DNA of 64,000 bases from positions 152,501-216,500 of the forward strand of contig JAXCGZ010009460.1 of assembly GCA_037179515.1 (NCBI GenBank), read 5' to 3'. This DNA is from Halocaridina rubra (Eukaryota > Arthropoda > Malacostraca > Decapoda > Atyidae). The notes under the pieces were generated by a model that did no database searches, was not told where the DNA came from, and saw only the letters and a program-made list of their open reading frames with translations. Of this stretch, positions 25,150 through 39,145 are shown in pieces; position 1 is the stretch's first letter, and every line of letters begins with the position of its first letter. Made by a program: the position numbers and the translations under genes.

Positions 25150-25330
25150 TTTCCGGTTTTACATCACGGACTCCCTTTTCTACCAAGGGCTAGGACGGCT
25201 GCCTTCTTGTAAAGGACTTGTTTTGGCAGATGTAATCCTTACCCTGAGTGCATGCCCTTGCTAACCTCAGACCGTGACGGGGCCTGAAGCCTCAAAGTCG
25301 CGGACGCTACCGCTTGAGCCACTGTGACTA
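25150..25330 (-). repeat. tRNA-derived SINE, family B, near complete
   Basis: Minus-strand reading gives the head GTGGCTCAAGCGGTAGCGTC (A-box-like), GTCACGGTCTGAGGTTAG, body ATGCACTCAGGGTAAGGATT, and GCCGTCCTAGCCCTTGGTAG, ending GTGATGTAAAACCG. This body matches 33690-33860 and 62364-62495. Confidence 0.8.
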
Positions 25331-25611
25331 CTTTATTCCTTCCAATCGGAATTACGAGTTATTCATTTACATAGATAGCTTTTAAGGTGACCATACGATT
25401 AATAAAGAATTTTAGTGGTTATTTTATAGATCTCAAATTAGCTGACATGATAGAATGTGAGTATTAGATATGCGTCTTTTCAAGGCTTTCATTATACCAT
25501 AGGAATTTCTACAAAGACCTCCACAGTGTATGATGTGAGGATTACCCTTTGTGTTTAATAGCATATAGAGCCTGCTTCCCATTCTGGATGTCTAGTATTC
25601 ATAGAGATGCA

Positions 25612-25850
25612 CTGCGCCAGGAGCACTTGAGGATGAGAGGGGAGTGCCATTATGCCAGAAGCGCTTCAGGATGAGAGGGGAATACCATTATGCCACAAGC
25701 ACTTCAGGATGAGAGGGGAGTGTCATTATGCCACAAGCACTTGAGGATGAGAGGGGAATGCCATTACAGCACAAACATTTGAGGATGAGAGGGGCGTGTC
25801 ATTACGCCCCAAGCACTTGAGGATGAGAGGGGGGTGCCGTTTCTTCCTGT
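25612..25850. repeat. 38-bp minisatellite, about 6 copies
   Basis: Unit core GCACTTGAGGATGAGAGGGG followed by AGTGCCATTATGCCACAA. Starts at 25623, 25661, 25699, 25737, 25775 and 25813 are spaced exactly 38 bp apart with scattered substitutions. There are no unique spacers, so it is not CRISPR-like. Confidence 0.95.
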
Positions 25851-26199
25851 AGTAGCCTCTGTCTTCTTGGCAGACGCAGTGAATTCAATGAAAGTGTAAA
25901 GTCAGTGGGGAACATGATTTTAATTGACGTAGATTGTTATAGAAATCAATATCAAAAGACCTCTCATGGAAGGTGTTAAGCATCAAAACTCCCTCTTCAT
26001 TGCAAAATTCCCCTATCAGTCACCTACGAAGAATGTCAAAAGTCGAAGTATTGCCCGGGTAATAGGGGGTGGGATGGTGTAACATTGTCGCCTGTTGCAG
26101 CTCCTTTCTCATCCTTCAAGTCCTCTTCCTCCTCCTCTGGGTTATAGGGTGGGGGTGGGTAGTGTTTATGGTTGGCCAAAAGGGAAGAAAGATGATGGG

Positions 26200-26340
26200 A
26201 GTAGGACAGCCTTGTGTGTGTAAGTGATGGGCCATACCGCAGCGCCCCGACTGACTATGATTCAATAACACCAACTCAAACGCTCGCAAAACTCGCCCAG
26301 ATGAGGCTCGTAAAAAGGTTATGGCTGGCCCACGAGAGTG
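26200..26340. promoter_or_regulatory. Candidate cis-regulatory segment with TCGTAAAA module
   Basis: GC-balanced segment containing ACTATGATTCAATAACACC, CTCGCAAAACTCG and, at 26307, CTCGTAAAAAGGTTATGGCT. The last string recurs in similar form at 28837, 29105 and 29424. The assignment is inferred from motif recurrence and from the intronic setting; nothing proves activity. Confidence 0.3.
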
Positions 26341-26406
26341 ACTGAGAGAGAGAGAGGAGAGAAGAGGGCTAGGGAAGCAAGAGACAGTAAGAGAGAGAGA
26401 GAGAGA
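26339..26406. repeat. Imperfect (AG)n tract
   Basis: GAGA-rich with interruptions. Confidence 0.85.
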
Positions 26407-26712
26407 ATCAGTAATGCAGATATGAATGTGATGTTTGGAGTCATTAAAAGGTATATTAATGCTGTTCTTGAATGGAGTTACGCCTTAAATTATAGAGATG
26501 ATTTGAATATGTTCTTTATTGATCAAGGGAAAAAAATAAAATGGAGTTAGAGGGAAAAATGTGACCTGTGCAATAAAAACACATTTAAATATTTTTATTT
26601 TTGTCTGTGTTCTGTTTAAAAGAGAGAGGAAATTAATTTTGATAGTTTCATGATTTTATAGAACTAAGATTAACTTGAAAGTTTCTCCTGTAGTGGAATA
26701 ACTTTTAGATGG

Positions 26713-26833
<121 letters not shown>

Positions 26834-27187
26834 TCCTTACCAAGGAGGTTTCGAATTCTTTCTATTTTTAACACGAATTTCAAAGCATCCCTTCGCCAGT
26901 ACGTCTTGGAGATAAGAAGGTTAGGATTGTGGCATGCCTTATGTGGTACCACGGAACTAGTGTAGCATAATTAGATGTATGGGGTCCACTGTGGAACTGT
27001 GACTTGTAAGGCTTGTTACCCGTTTTTTAAATTAAATATCAAGGCATATATTTCTTCATCTTAAGTGTGAGACTTACTTGTTTTAACTAATGGTGCATTA
27101 AGCTAGCGCACCATTGCATGTGGGGATAGTTGTGGAACGGGTTCTTAGCAATTTCTGGCTCCTATAAGGATAGAAATATATTTATGC

Positions 27188-27196
<9 letters not shown>

Positions 27197-27239
<43 letters not shown>

Positions 27240-27240
27240 T
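27197..27240. repeat. (ATT)n microsatellite
   Basis: Thirteen or so ATT/ATC units next to the SINE that starts at 27240. Confidence 0.9.
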
Positions 27241-27410
27241 GGGGCCGCTGTAACTCAGTGGTTGAACTCTCAATCTGGAAAGTGACGAACCTGACTAACG
27301 CGGGTTCGATCACGTCGCGGAATGCTAGGAAGAGCATCCAACCTTAACCATCCAAATGTAGCCTGTCTGTGTCAACCTCCATTTGAATCGTGACTAATTA
27401 TGACAGTGAC
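27240..27410 (+). repeat. tRNA-derived SINE, family A
   Basis: Head GCCGCTGTAACTCAGTGGTT, B-box-like GCGGGTTCGATCACGT, body AATGCTAGGAAGAGCATCCA and tail CAACCTCCATTTGAATCGTG. One of the better preserved heads. Confidence 0.85.
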
Positions 27411-27688
27411 AGTATTATTATTGTTGTCCTTGTTTTTGTTGTCGCTGTTATTGTAGTGTTTGTTATATTTGTTTTGATTGTTGTAAGCACTGCTCCTGCT
27501 ATTATTATTATTGCTATTTTTTTGTTATTGCAATTTACTTGTTAAAGCAAGGTCACCTACTGAGATAGGTAAGACCTAGTTGAGTTCCCAAACTCAGCAA
27601 ATAAAAATTGACAGAGAAACGGATGGATATTTCACTACTCTCTTCCACATTCCAACCAAGGTGTCCCTTCAGAATTATGAGAACCTAA

Positions 27689-27689
<1 letters not shown>

Positions 27690-27774
<85 letters not shown>

Positions 27775-27795
27775 CTCTCTCTCTCTCTCTCTCTC
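27690..27795. repeat. (CT)n microsatellite
   Basis: About 52 CT units with one CCTC interruption. Confidence 0.95.
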
Positions 27796-28440
27796 AAGAG
27801 TCCCTCAGGTCATCTGCTGAGCATATCGAGTGATCTCCTTCCATGAGTATCATTTAACAAGCTACCAGCCTCTTCTTGGCCCATTTTAGCAATCGTTCCG
27901 GTTATCGTAGTGAAGGATAAAGATAAGTGCGCATAAAAATTTTTCCCTTCTGTGCAAGTGTGGGCTGCTTCTTCCATATTCCCATCAAAAGGTGCTTGGT
28001 CGAGTCGTTATGTGAAGGAGAAAAGATGTAAAAATCACTCCCACACACCCCCTTCGTCTTGCCCCCCCCCCCTCTAACCCTTCTTCTCGATGTCTTGGTT
28101 TCATTCCTTCTATTTCTGTCTTGTAGGAATAGAGATGGCTAAAGGGTGTAGGGGTTAGAGGAGCGTGGGTGAGGAGGGGGGCGCTTGTTTCCTTCTCGGC
28201 CTAAAGCATCATCAAATGACGTTTAAGGGACTTCCCTCAACTAACCTCTTCTCCACTCAGTCGGAAGGAAATGGTTAGGCAAACAACCGCGGTAATAATT
28301 CGCCAATGTGTTTGTGAGAGTTGCAGTGGCGATAGGACGCTCGTAAAACCTAGGTTACGACGGGCCAGATTTTCCGGCTTGCGATGATGGTTGAGTTTTC
28401 CCCTCTCTTCACTCTCTCTTTCCCTCTTGCCTGGCCCTGC

Positions 28441-28464
28441 CTGACTCTCTCTCTCTCTCTCTCT
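28441..28464. repeat. (CT)n tract
   Basis: About 12 units. Confidence 0.9.
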
Positions 28465-28863
28465 CTGTCTGCAGCCTCTGCCTCTCGTTTTCCCATAAAC
28501 AGATACCCTGAGGAGGTGTATTTTTCTCCCCTTTAGCCAAAGGGGTCATTTTACAGGTTTTAGGTGACTAGTTGGTACTCTTTCGGATGAGGGGTTTGGC
28601 CTCTGCAACGGGTTTTATTCAGCAATCTGGCTCCCTCGTCTCATCACTTCTTTAAATGAAGAGTACAAGATGATTATGATGATGTAATGGGTTGTAAGAT
28701 GGACTGCCCTGAGCACACCCATCGTGATATCCAATCTGGTATTCACCACACCCCCCGTAATCGCGGGCCAGCAGTCTAGGCAAGTGTTCCAGATAAACAC
28801 ATGAGTATATGGAGAGTTGACTGGGTGATTCCACGCTCGTAAAATGCGGGTTATGGCAGCCAA

Positions 28864-28865
<2 letters not shown>

Positions 28866-28912
<47 letters not shown>
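28866..28912. repeat. (CT)n microsatellite
   Basis: About 23 units. Confidence 0.95.
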
Positions 28913-28914
<2 letters not shown>

Positions 28915-29199
28915 GGGTTTCAGCTTTCTCTTCCTACTTTCTTCTTCTGTTTCTTGACCCCCCTCACACCCCCCTTTTATCTTGTCGCCCCCTCAGATTC
29001 TGAGTATGTTCTTAAGAGGAATATGAATTGGTGGGGGCCATATTTTACACCCTATCATGAGTAATTATATGATGGCTATCGGGCGTTGACGGGTGATTCC
29101 AAGATCGTAAAAGTTCTGTTATGGCTCCTAGTGGGGGTGGTGGCGGTGGTGTTGGTAGTGTCACAAAGCAGTGGTGTCTTTTCAAAGGGCAACGACAGT

Positions 29200-29224
29200 C
29201 TCTCTCTCTCTCTCTCTCTCTCTC
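29200..29224. repeat. (CT)n tract
   Basis: About 12 units. Confidence 0.9.
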
Positions 29225-29450
29225 CAAAAATTTATGCCTTATCCTTCCTCTTGTATTACGGTTTTTAAAATGCAAAAGATGTGTGTGTGTGTGTGCATGT
29301 TGTATGTGTTGGGTATTTAGGCATTCAGAGTGGAGCAAGGATTCCACATTTACCGCCCCATTGCTAATTATTTCCAGATAAACACATAGGGATCATGTGG
29401 AGAGTTAGCTGGTGATTCCAGAGTCGTAAACCCGAGGTTATGTTCTGTGT

Positions 29451-30850
<1,400 letters not shown>

Positions 30851-30851
30851 G

Positions 30852-30905
30852 TTAGTAGCGCCTTGGCACAGTAATTGTGTGTCCTAGGTATAAGTCCCGG
30901 CCTGG
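30852..30905 (+). repeat. tRNA-like SINE head fragment
   Basis: AGCGCCTTGGCACAGTAATT in A-box position and ATAAGTCCCGGCCTGGGT at the B-box side, followed by AT repeats instead of a SINE body. Weak. Confidence 0.4.
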
Positions 30906-30917
30906 GTAAAAATTATT

Positions 30918-30924
<7 letters not shown>

Positions 30925-30996
<72 letters not shown>

Positions 30997-31010
30997 ATTA
31001 TATATATATG

Positions 31011-31106
<96 letters not shown>

Positions 31107-31107
31107 A
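30925..31107. repeat. (AT)n(TG)n microsatellite, three blocks
   Basis: AT runs at about 30927-30988 and 31014-31090, broken by GTATGTATATTAT strings, ending in GTGTGTGTGT. Confidence 0.95.
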
Positions 31108-31985
31108 CATACATACATTCACACATTAAATAGGATGAGATTTACTGTATTAATAATTAGAAAAAAAACGTAATTTTTCCCCACTTCTTGATGTTTGGTA
31201 GATATTTATTTATTTATATGGATGAAGGGTTGGGTGAGTGGGAAGAGAAAGAGAGAGAAAGTGATTGAATCCGTTTGTAATGGCCTCATACCTGTCGTTG
31301 TTTCTGGCACTGTGATGGGGTTTTGGGTGCTTTGTCATATTTACACCGACTGGCGAGTAATTATTTTGATGGCACTGGAGAGTGCCGGGCATTAAAGCTC
31401 GACTCTGTTTGGTGGTTTGGGGGCTGGGTACCGATTGGGTGCAGAAAAGGTCCAAAAGAGGAGTGCAATGGTCTTTTTATGTTAGACTTACGAGTTAAAA
31501 TGGCACTGTTCCCCAATGCAGGTTGGTTAGTTTACATTTTTATTGTTACCATTACTATGTGACTTATTGGGTTATTTTATTTACACATTTATATTAATCT
31601 ACTGGATTTATCCAGCGATGGGTCGATTTATCTTGTTCACTTTTTCATCTCATTCTCTGTTGGTTTGACTCGCTAATATTTTTTTTGTTTCCTTTTGGCA
31701 TCCATAGGCCTGACCGTTTTGTTTACCCAATTTTCCAGGGTTTCTTTCCTCTACCCTTGAATAGATGACCACACCAATCGCATCTCCCCACCCCTTCAGA
31801 TTGTATTGTCTATTAGTTTTGATTGCTTTGGATCAGTCTTGAGCCATTTAGCAGATCTACAAATACCTGACCCTCTCGCTGTTTACTTTGGCCGACGTTT
31901 AGAAGCAGCTATTGTTGTATTCGCTAAATCTTAGAATGTGACGCGAATTCATTTCTAGCACTGGATATCTTTATTAAATTATTTT
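31108..31985. other. Unassigned sequence
   Basis: Open frames near 31195-31562 (66-81 codons on both strands) carry no recognisable domain. Nothing else seen. Confidence 0.4.
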
Positions 31986-31986
31986 G

Positions 31987-31988
<2 letters not shown>

Positions 31989-32058
<70 letters not shown>
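31989..32058. repeat. (AT)n microsatellite
   Basis: About 35 units. Confidence 0.95.
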
Positions 32059-32064
<6 letters not shown>

Positions 32065-32079
32065 CGTATATATGTGATT

Positions 32080-32255
32080 GGGGATCGCCATAGCGTAGTG
32101 GTAGAAAACTCGATTCGGGAGGTTACTGATCTCTTATCGAGCCCATGGTGGGGCGTTAGAATAAGCATCCAACCTTAGTTTTCTAGCTTCAGTTAGTCCG
32201 TCCTCACATTCCCTAATGGGGATGAACGGTGTCAGTTAAAACGGGAAAAAAGGAA
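32080..32255 (+). repeat. tRNA-derived SINE, family A
   Basis: Head GATCGCCATAGCGTAGTGGT, TTATCGAGCCCATG in B-box position, body GCGTTAGAATAAGCATCCAA and tail CCCTAATGGGGATGAACGGT. Confidence 0.8.
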
Positions 32256-33399
32256 ATTAATGTTATATATGATTGAGCTTTTAAATTGTATTTTTCCTTG
32301 GTATTATTATTTTTTTAATTTTGATGTTTTTATTTATATTTTTTGTAGCTATGACCTATTAACCTATTTTTATAGCTTTATTTTTTCATTTAACACTTTT
32401 AGAACAGTTAGTATTAGGCCATGTTAGGTTGGTCTTTAATACACTCGATTTTTTTTTCCATTTGTAAGGAATATGCCTTTGCATGGAGGTAGGGCAATTG
32501 TCCCCTATAATAGTTGCTCCTTAGGACTGTTGCCCTAAACCTTATCTAACCAAATCTAACTTAACTAAGTGTGACAATATATGTTTTTCATTGAACTTTT
32601 CATTCGTTATTACTTACTTTAATGATCCAATTCACTTTAATAATATCAAGGGGCATTTGTCCGTTTTTACATTAAGAGTTGAGGACTATTGCCCTCGGGG
32701 TCAATTGTCCTATGATCAATTGACCGACCCCCCCTCTGCATAGACAAAGTTCACATTGCAATATATACACAGCTAAGACAACAGCCCTCATAAACTTAAA
32801 TAAAATTAATTTATCGAGTACAAAATTGAAAGAAAAAAGACTCTTAGATAAAAATAAAGACCATAATCTCCCTTCCCCCTCCAATGAAGTCGTCTGAACC
32901 CCCCACAATACGGATCAGGAAACCATCTCTGGGAATCTTAAATGCCATCAGATCCAACCCCCATTTCCCCCATGGGACGTCAATTATTTCCATACCAACT
33001 TCCCTCTACTCAAGGGCCCATGAAATTCCTACAAAGTATTCTACAACCCCCCTTAAAAACTCGTAAAATGCTCCCTGCCCTTCGTCCTGCCTCCCCTCCT
33101 CCCACCGCTACTTATCTTTCAAAGTCTCCTCAAAAAATCGTAAAAAGCCTCAGCACATCATCAATCCCCCCCTTCCCCTCTCTTTCTGCTTGACCCTTGT
33201 GCGTGCCCCTACCCCACCCCTCCTCCCCTTGTTCCCCTTTCCCCTCAGTCTGTTTTACTGGTGCATATTTTCCACTATATAAATTTTGTTTGAGCATTTA
33301 GACTCCTTATGACATCCTGGGCACAGATTTACACGTCACAGAAATATCAAAATGATGTCCACTAGATATTATTTCCTATTGTATTTAAGGTATTGAGAG
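32256..33399. other. Unassigned sequence with C-rich segment and two TCGTAAAA sites
   Basis: The interval 32870-33240 is strikingly C-rich on the plus strand and holds TCGTAAAA at 33061 and 33138. Its 78-83-codon frames are Pro/Ser-rich with no domain. The rest is AT-rich. Confidence 0.4.
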
Positions 33400-33525
33400 G
33401 GGACCGCGGTAGTGCAGTGGTTCGCATAACTCGACTTAGATGGTGATAGACCTACGATCGAACTCACCACCTCAGTACCAATCTGTGTCCACCCCCATTA
33501 TGGGGAATAATAGTGACACTTAAAA
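33400..33525 (+). repeat. tRNA-derived SINE, family A
   Basis: Head GACCGCGGTAGTGCAGTGGT, CTACGATCGAACTCACC in B-box position, and tail CACCCCCATTATGGGGAATA. Confidence 0.8.
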
Positions 33526-33568
33526 CGAGGGTTAATTGTAGGATATAAATAATTGTAGATTAATGCCC

Positions 33569-33571
<3 letters not shown>

Positions 33572-33635
<64 letters not shown>
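33572..33635. repeat. (AT)n microsatellite
   Basis: About 32 units. Confidence 0.95.
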
Positions 33636-33640
<5 letters not shown>

Positions 33641-33689
33641 TTTTTTCATATAGGCCAACGAATATTTTCATAATTACCAGTATATATAA

Positions 33690-33880
33690 GGTGGCCTCCG
33701 AGGCCGAGTGGTAATATTAGCGACTTTGATTCACCAGGTCGTGGGTTCGAGGCCCACCACGGCCTGAGGTTAAAAAAGGTCATTTATTCAGGGTAACGGT
33801 TGCAATTGCCAAAACCAAAGTCCTCTCCGTCGTATCCCTGAATAGAAATGGGAGTCTGTGACGTAAAACCGATCACATCA
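33690..33880 (+). repeat. tRNA-derived SINE, family B
   Basis: Head GGCCTCCGAGGCCGAGTGGT with a good A box, canonical B box GGGTTCGAGGCCC, then the body TCATTTATTCAGGGTAACGG and end GTGACGTAAAACCGATC. This is the best tRNA-like head of family B. Not a tRNA gene because the acceptor and anticodon arms do not fold cleanly by eye. Confidence 0.85.
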
Positions 33881-34057
33881 CAAGTATTTATAATATGAGA
33901 TATCCCCGTGGTATGGGCAGTGGAGGAGTTGGCATTATGAAGCGACACAGGTTGTGGAAGAGCCAGGAGGATGGGCTGTGGCACTCCAGCAGTGCCATCT
34001 GAACGGTCACTAGCTCCCTCGTCATTGCCCATAGAGCAAAGTAATCCCCATATTGTT

Positions 34058-34110
34058 TCTTTTTTTATGTCGGCTACCCCCCAATGGGGGAAACAGCCAA
34101 GGTAGATAGA
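34058..34110 (+). repeat. Repeat R terminal stem-loop, solo
   Basis: GTCGGCTACCCCCCAATGGG then GGAAACAGCCAAGGTAGATA, the same end as at 20830-20880. Confidence 0.65.
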
Positions 34111-34345
34111 ATAGAATTTTAGAGATGCTTTCCAAAAGCAGTCTTATTGGTGGATTTTTTTTCTTGAGATATTTCAATTGTATGTCGTTCTATTAAATAA
34201 ATACATGACTAGAAGCACATATTTATATAGACTACGTCATTATAATATTTTATCTTTATTTTTTTTTATTTTTGTCTTTCACTTGATATGCGATTTTAAG
34301 ATTCATAATCTATTTTCTCAAAAAGGTTTTCGAATGTTCTTCATG

Positions 34346-34505
34346 TAGTTTTATTTTTAACTATTACTTATACCTGTATAAAACACTGCGTGTTTTAAGT
34401 AGTTTTAATTTTAACTATTGCTTATACCTGTATAAAACTGTATGTTTTAAGTAGTTTTAATTTTAAATATTACTTATACCTGCATAATACACTGCGTGTT
34501 TTAAT
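34346..34505. repeat. Tandem repeat, unit 52-54 bp, 3 copies
   Basis: GTAGTTTTAATTTTAACTAT and its continuation to TACCTGTATAAAACACTGCG starts at 34346, 34400 and about 34452, with few substitutions. Confidence 0.85.
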
Positions 34506-34541
34506 TGATTTCTTAAAGTTGAAAATGAAATGGTTTATTAT

Positions 34542-35440
<899 letters not shown>

Positions 35441-36615
35441 TATATATATATATTTTTTTTTTCATTAATGATTCCTTCTATCTAAATCTTTGATAGGTTA
35501 TCAGTGTGACCTATGATAAACTTGATTTTAGAAATATAAGATAAAAATTCCATATACTGCTAAGTCATTTTTAATTCTTCCTATTGTAAAATCAGTATTT
35601 ATAATTACACGGACAATGATTCTCGTGCTTGGAAAAAATGACCATGCTTAAATTTCCTTTCCAATTTCAAGTAATTTTATCAGAGATATTTGTACATTAC
35701 CGGTACTAAGTTCATACATACCTAGAAAAATATGCCTGCTAGTCTCAGAAGAAATTATTTTAGACCAATAAAAGCTAATTAAAATGCGTCGACTGTGGCT
35801 CGCACAAAAAAAAAAAAAATCCGTGATGGCAATACACTAACTCTTATATTGGAGTGTACTCGAATTTTGCATACTTAAGTTTCGTTGGAGCTTATCTTAA
35901 TTGCAAGCTGTACTTGCAATGCACACTCCTCATGGCAGTGAATAAAGATGGAAGTTTATGTGTTCTGTCGTCTGGGTAAGGTCAAGGCAAGGCCAAAGCC
36001 TGACTTGATCCTCTGCGTAAGAATATAGACTCATAGATTTTAGGATTCCTAACCTTAACGAGTTTGAACAATTCGGTTGGTTTTTCAGACCAGCTCTTTT
36101 CACAATCTCTCTCAAGTCTTATTGTATCGAAAACTGGAAGAAATGCTTGTTATTCCTCTCTCCCGTCGCTTCGAAATATATTGTAGACAATACGAACGAT
36201 GTTTGTTGGTAAGGAAGGAGACTCTGAGAAAGGCGGCAGTTCTCTGTATCACACACAGTGGGGGATCTGCGCTGGGTGTCCTGTCTACCGCCCTACCACC
36301 GCCTGCTGCCACATCCAATGGGTGACAACGTGTTGTTTTTAAGGGCTTATTTCATTGCTCTATGCCTTTTATTAACTGATTCTTTTAACTAATATTTATA
36401 GCTTTCTTTACATTAAACAGCGCGATACGTGTGATGAATTATTATATAGGATTATTCCATTTTTCTCCCACAGATTTGGCAACGGCAGATCCCCCCACAA
36501 TCGCACAAGGCTACTTACTTACCGAACGGGCTTTATCCCTTCCCCCCCCCTCTTTCTACCCGCCCTCCCCATTCCTTACTATCCTCGATTTCCAATTCTG
36601 CTGTTGTTCAACGAA
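35441..36615. other. Unassigned sequence
   Basis: Frames at 36077-36325 (plus, 82 codons) and 36112-36318 (minus, 68 codons) overlap and lack domains. C-rich patches sit near 36490 and 36545. No gene called. Confidence 0.4.
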
Positions 36616-36617
36616 TA

Positions 36618-36619
36618 GG

Positions 36620-36666
<47 letters not shown>

Positions 36667-36717
36667 CTGTCTGGATCTGTGAGACTAGGATGAGTTTCCA
36701 ATTGTATTTCAGTGATA

Positions 36718-36767
<50 letters not shown>

Positions 36768-36770
36768 AAT
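36618..36770. repeat. Two (ATT)n microsatellites
   Basis: ATT runs at about 36620-36665 and 36718-36768 separated by unique sequence. Confidence 0.9.
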
Positions 36771-37178
36771 GTGGCGTATAAATTGTTATATGCATGAACG
36801 TTACACCTCAATAAGATTGCGTAGTATTTCCATCAAGTAATCGCCCTAATATTTTCCGTAACCAATATAAGAAAAATAATATCTATATTAGAGCATTTCC
36901 TGCCTACTTTTTTTTATCCATGGTTGATTTTAAAGCCGATACCTGAACACATGTCGAACAAGGTAATGTGGTCGAGCACCCGGTAATAATAAGCTCAAAT
37001 TAAGCCCCAAAAAATGGGCGCTTTAGAAACGGTAAGAACACCTAGATGGGATTTCGTCATTTCACGCCGATAGAAGCGGTAATGAAACTGCGGTCGGGTT
37101 CAAATCAGACGCCGTCATTTGGTTATCGAGACAATTGCTGGGGCTTTCATGGGATTGTAAATTTCATGAAGGTTTAAA

Positions 37179-37210
<32 letters not shown>

Positions 37211-37540
37211 CTATCTCTCGTCGTAACTGTTTAGGTCTAATATTTTAGTGTCTATTCTTAGCATATAATACATTTATATTCAGCATAAACAGATGTAGAG
37301 CGGGAACCATACAAATGTGCTTAGTGTTCGATATCGTACCTGTAACGAAAATTCTTTTCTATATAATTTATTTTTGTTTTATTGAAACCTAACATTCCAC
37401 AGCTTTGAAAACTGAGGCCGCATATGTATATTAAAGAGGGAACTGGAACTTCTACTGAAGTGTGTCTGATTTACTGAGGCGCGGTACTGTAAATCGAAGA
37501 GACTTCCTTAGAAGTTCCAGATCTCAATGTTTTAGAGACA
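36771..37540. other. Unassigned sequence
   Basis: A (CT)n(ATCT)n tract lies at 37180-37218. No gene recognised. Confidence 0.4.
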
Positions 37541-37830
37541 TACGTGGCTGAGGGCATTCAGCTGTGGACTCCTATTCTACAGGTCCCGGGCTCGAATCCC
37601 GATAGTATGCGATAAAATATTGGGAAATATTTAAATTCATAATTGCATAGCAACCTATCACTTAATCTCTGCCCATATTGAGGAAGAATAGTGTGTCTTG
37701 TCAATACTTTACTGTGGTATCAATAGACGTTCCACTTCTCTTTTTTTGGAGACATTTGCCTCAGCTCTCTAAGCTGTGGACTTCTTTTCTAAAGGCCCTG
37801 ACTTCGAATCCCGTCAGTGGGAAATAATAT
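37541..37830 (+). repeat. Two tRNA-like repeats, about 210 bp apart
   Basis: Both copies share AGCTGTGGACT, then TTCTACAGGTCC or TTCTAAAGGCCC, and a B-box-like GGGCTCGAATCCC (near 37587) or GACTTCGAATCCC (near 37800). They are more alike than chance predicts but do not fold as full tRNAs. They differ from SINE families A and B. Confidence 0.5.
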
Positions 37831-38127
37831 ATTTGAGATTATTATCTTCATTTTTATCATTATTGCACCCTAAGTACAGTAAGTTCTCTTAATTCAATCC
37901 TTAGGCAAGGAATAGTTTATAGGAATCTCTCTCTCTCTCTCCCTCCCTCCCCCCGCTTATTATTACGCCATATACAAGAAGTACTAAATGTTCTTGTTTT
38001 CGCTACTTCAACCCTTAGCCAAGGACTGTTCCGTAGGACAATCTCATGCTTATTACTACACCATATACAAGTAATAGAAGTTTTGTTGCCTTTGCTACTT
38101 ATATTCACACCCGTGGAATGGTCCATA

Positions 38128-38129
<2 letters not shown>

Positions 38130-38198
<69 letters not shown>
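38130..38198. repeat. (CT)n microsatellite
   Basis: About 34 units. A shorter CT/CCTC tract is at 37926-37952. Confidence 0.95.
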
Positions 38199-38204
<6 letters not shown>

Positions 38205-39068
38205 GCTCTCCAGCCATAAATGTATGTTGTCTCTTACCCCCTGTGGTAACAGAGTTCCTTGTTTGTTGCATCAAGTGATGGTTATCTTGTGATAACAATC
38301 GCAAGACATGGTCTTGTGAGCATGTACTTTGTTATATATGTTGTGTGCGTGTACAGTACTGCCAAGTGAGCTCTTGTATGATGTAGTCTGTACAAGCTTT
38401 GCAATTTGAAGAACTTGTTAGGGAATGATTTAGGTTCTGGTGGACGGTGTGGTGGGAGTGAAGCGGAATATGCAAGGACACCGAAAGAGAGAGAGAAATG
38501 GATTAATAATCGTACTCTTTATTTGTTTAGAGGTGGATCAATAATCGTGCTTTTTTATTTGCTTTGGATGTTTTTTTTTGTGTGTGGAATAATGGTTGTA
38601 GCCAGTACTAGTTTTGCAATATGTAGTACATGCGCAGAGAATGATTTAAATGTGATGGACGGTGTGGCAGAAAAGTAGTTGTATATGCAAGAATACTGTT
38701 TGTGTGTATATGTGTGCGTACACGAGCGAACGAGGGAGATAATTGGATAAATAACTGATTTTATGTACTGAAATTTTTTTTTAACAATAGTTTTCTACAT
38801 GCACTAGATTAAAGTTACGCAAATTTCGACGTTATGGCAATATAATCAGAAGAGCGTGAGAAAAATTTTATTTTGTAACAAGATCTGCATTCTGTCCTTG
38901 GATTCAAAACTTATTAGTTAGTGATGTTGATGATGATGACGATGATTATGAGTGTTTCAACATTGGTAACATCCGTGAAACACAAGTATTTATCTGTCCT
39001 TAAGGAACAGTCGCTTCTTTCATGAGGAAGGATCTTTCTCAATGGTATCCATCATTTAAATTTCTTTC

Positions 39069-39069
<1 letters not shown>
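38199..39069. other. Unassigned sequence with an internal duplication
   Basis: Two blocks, near 38380-38530 and 38590-38760, share TTTGCAAT(T/A)TG, GGAATGATTTA/GAGAATGATTTAAA, GGACGGTGTGG and ATATGCAAG. This is an old direct duplication of about 200 bp. No gene. Confidence 0.5.

Positions 39070-39140
<71 letters not shown>
39070..39140. repeat. (CT)n microsatellite
   Basis: About 35 units. Confidence 0.95.

Positions 39141-39145
<5 letters not shown>

Larger units (their letters stand above)
28230..29450. promoter_or_regulatory. Candidate regulatory cluster with repeated TCGTAAA modules
   Basis: Four related modules centre on 28341, 28837, 29105 and 29424. Three share GGTGATTCCA, then TCGTAAA, then G(G)TTATG about 8-10 bp later (the last lacks the final GC of TTATGGC). 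Two of them are also preceded by TTCCAGATAAACACAT and a GGAGAGTT string, so they are duplicated copies of one sequence. TCGTAAA resembles the known binding preference of posterior Hox (Abd-B group) proteins, and GCCAT (complement of ATGGC) resembles a Pho-type core; both are inferences from motif similarity. Interspersed CT tracts lie at 28441, 28866 and 29200. Confidence 0.35.

Noticed and set aside
25612..25850. CRISPR-like array
   Set aside because: The 38-bp units are directly adjacent without unique spacers, and the genome is eukaryotic.
33690..33765. Functional tRNA gene
   Set aside because: A and B boxes are good, but the acceptor and anticodon stems do not pair cleanly and a SINE body follows. 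The same holds for the other tRNA-like heads.
36077..36325. Possible exon after TTTTTCAG near 36082
   Set aside because: The 82-codon frame has no recognisable domain, overlaps an antisense frame of similar length and does not match any exd segment I know.
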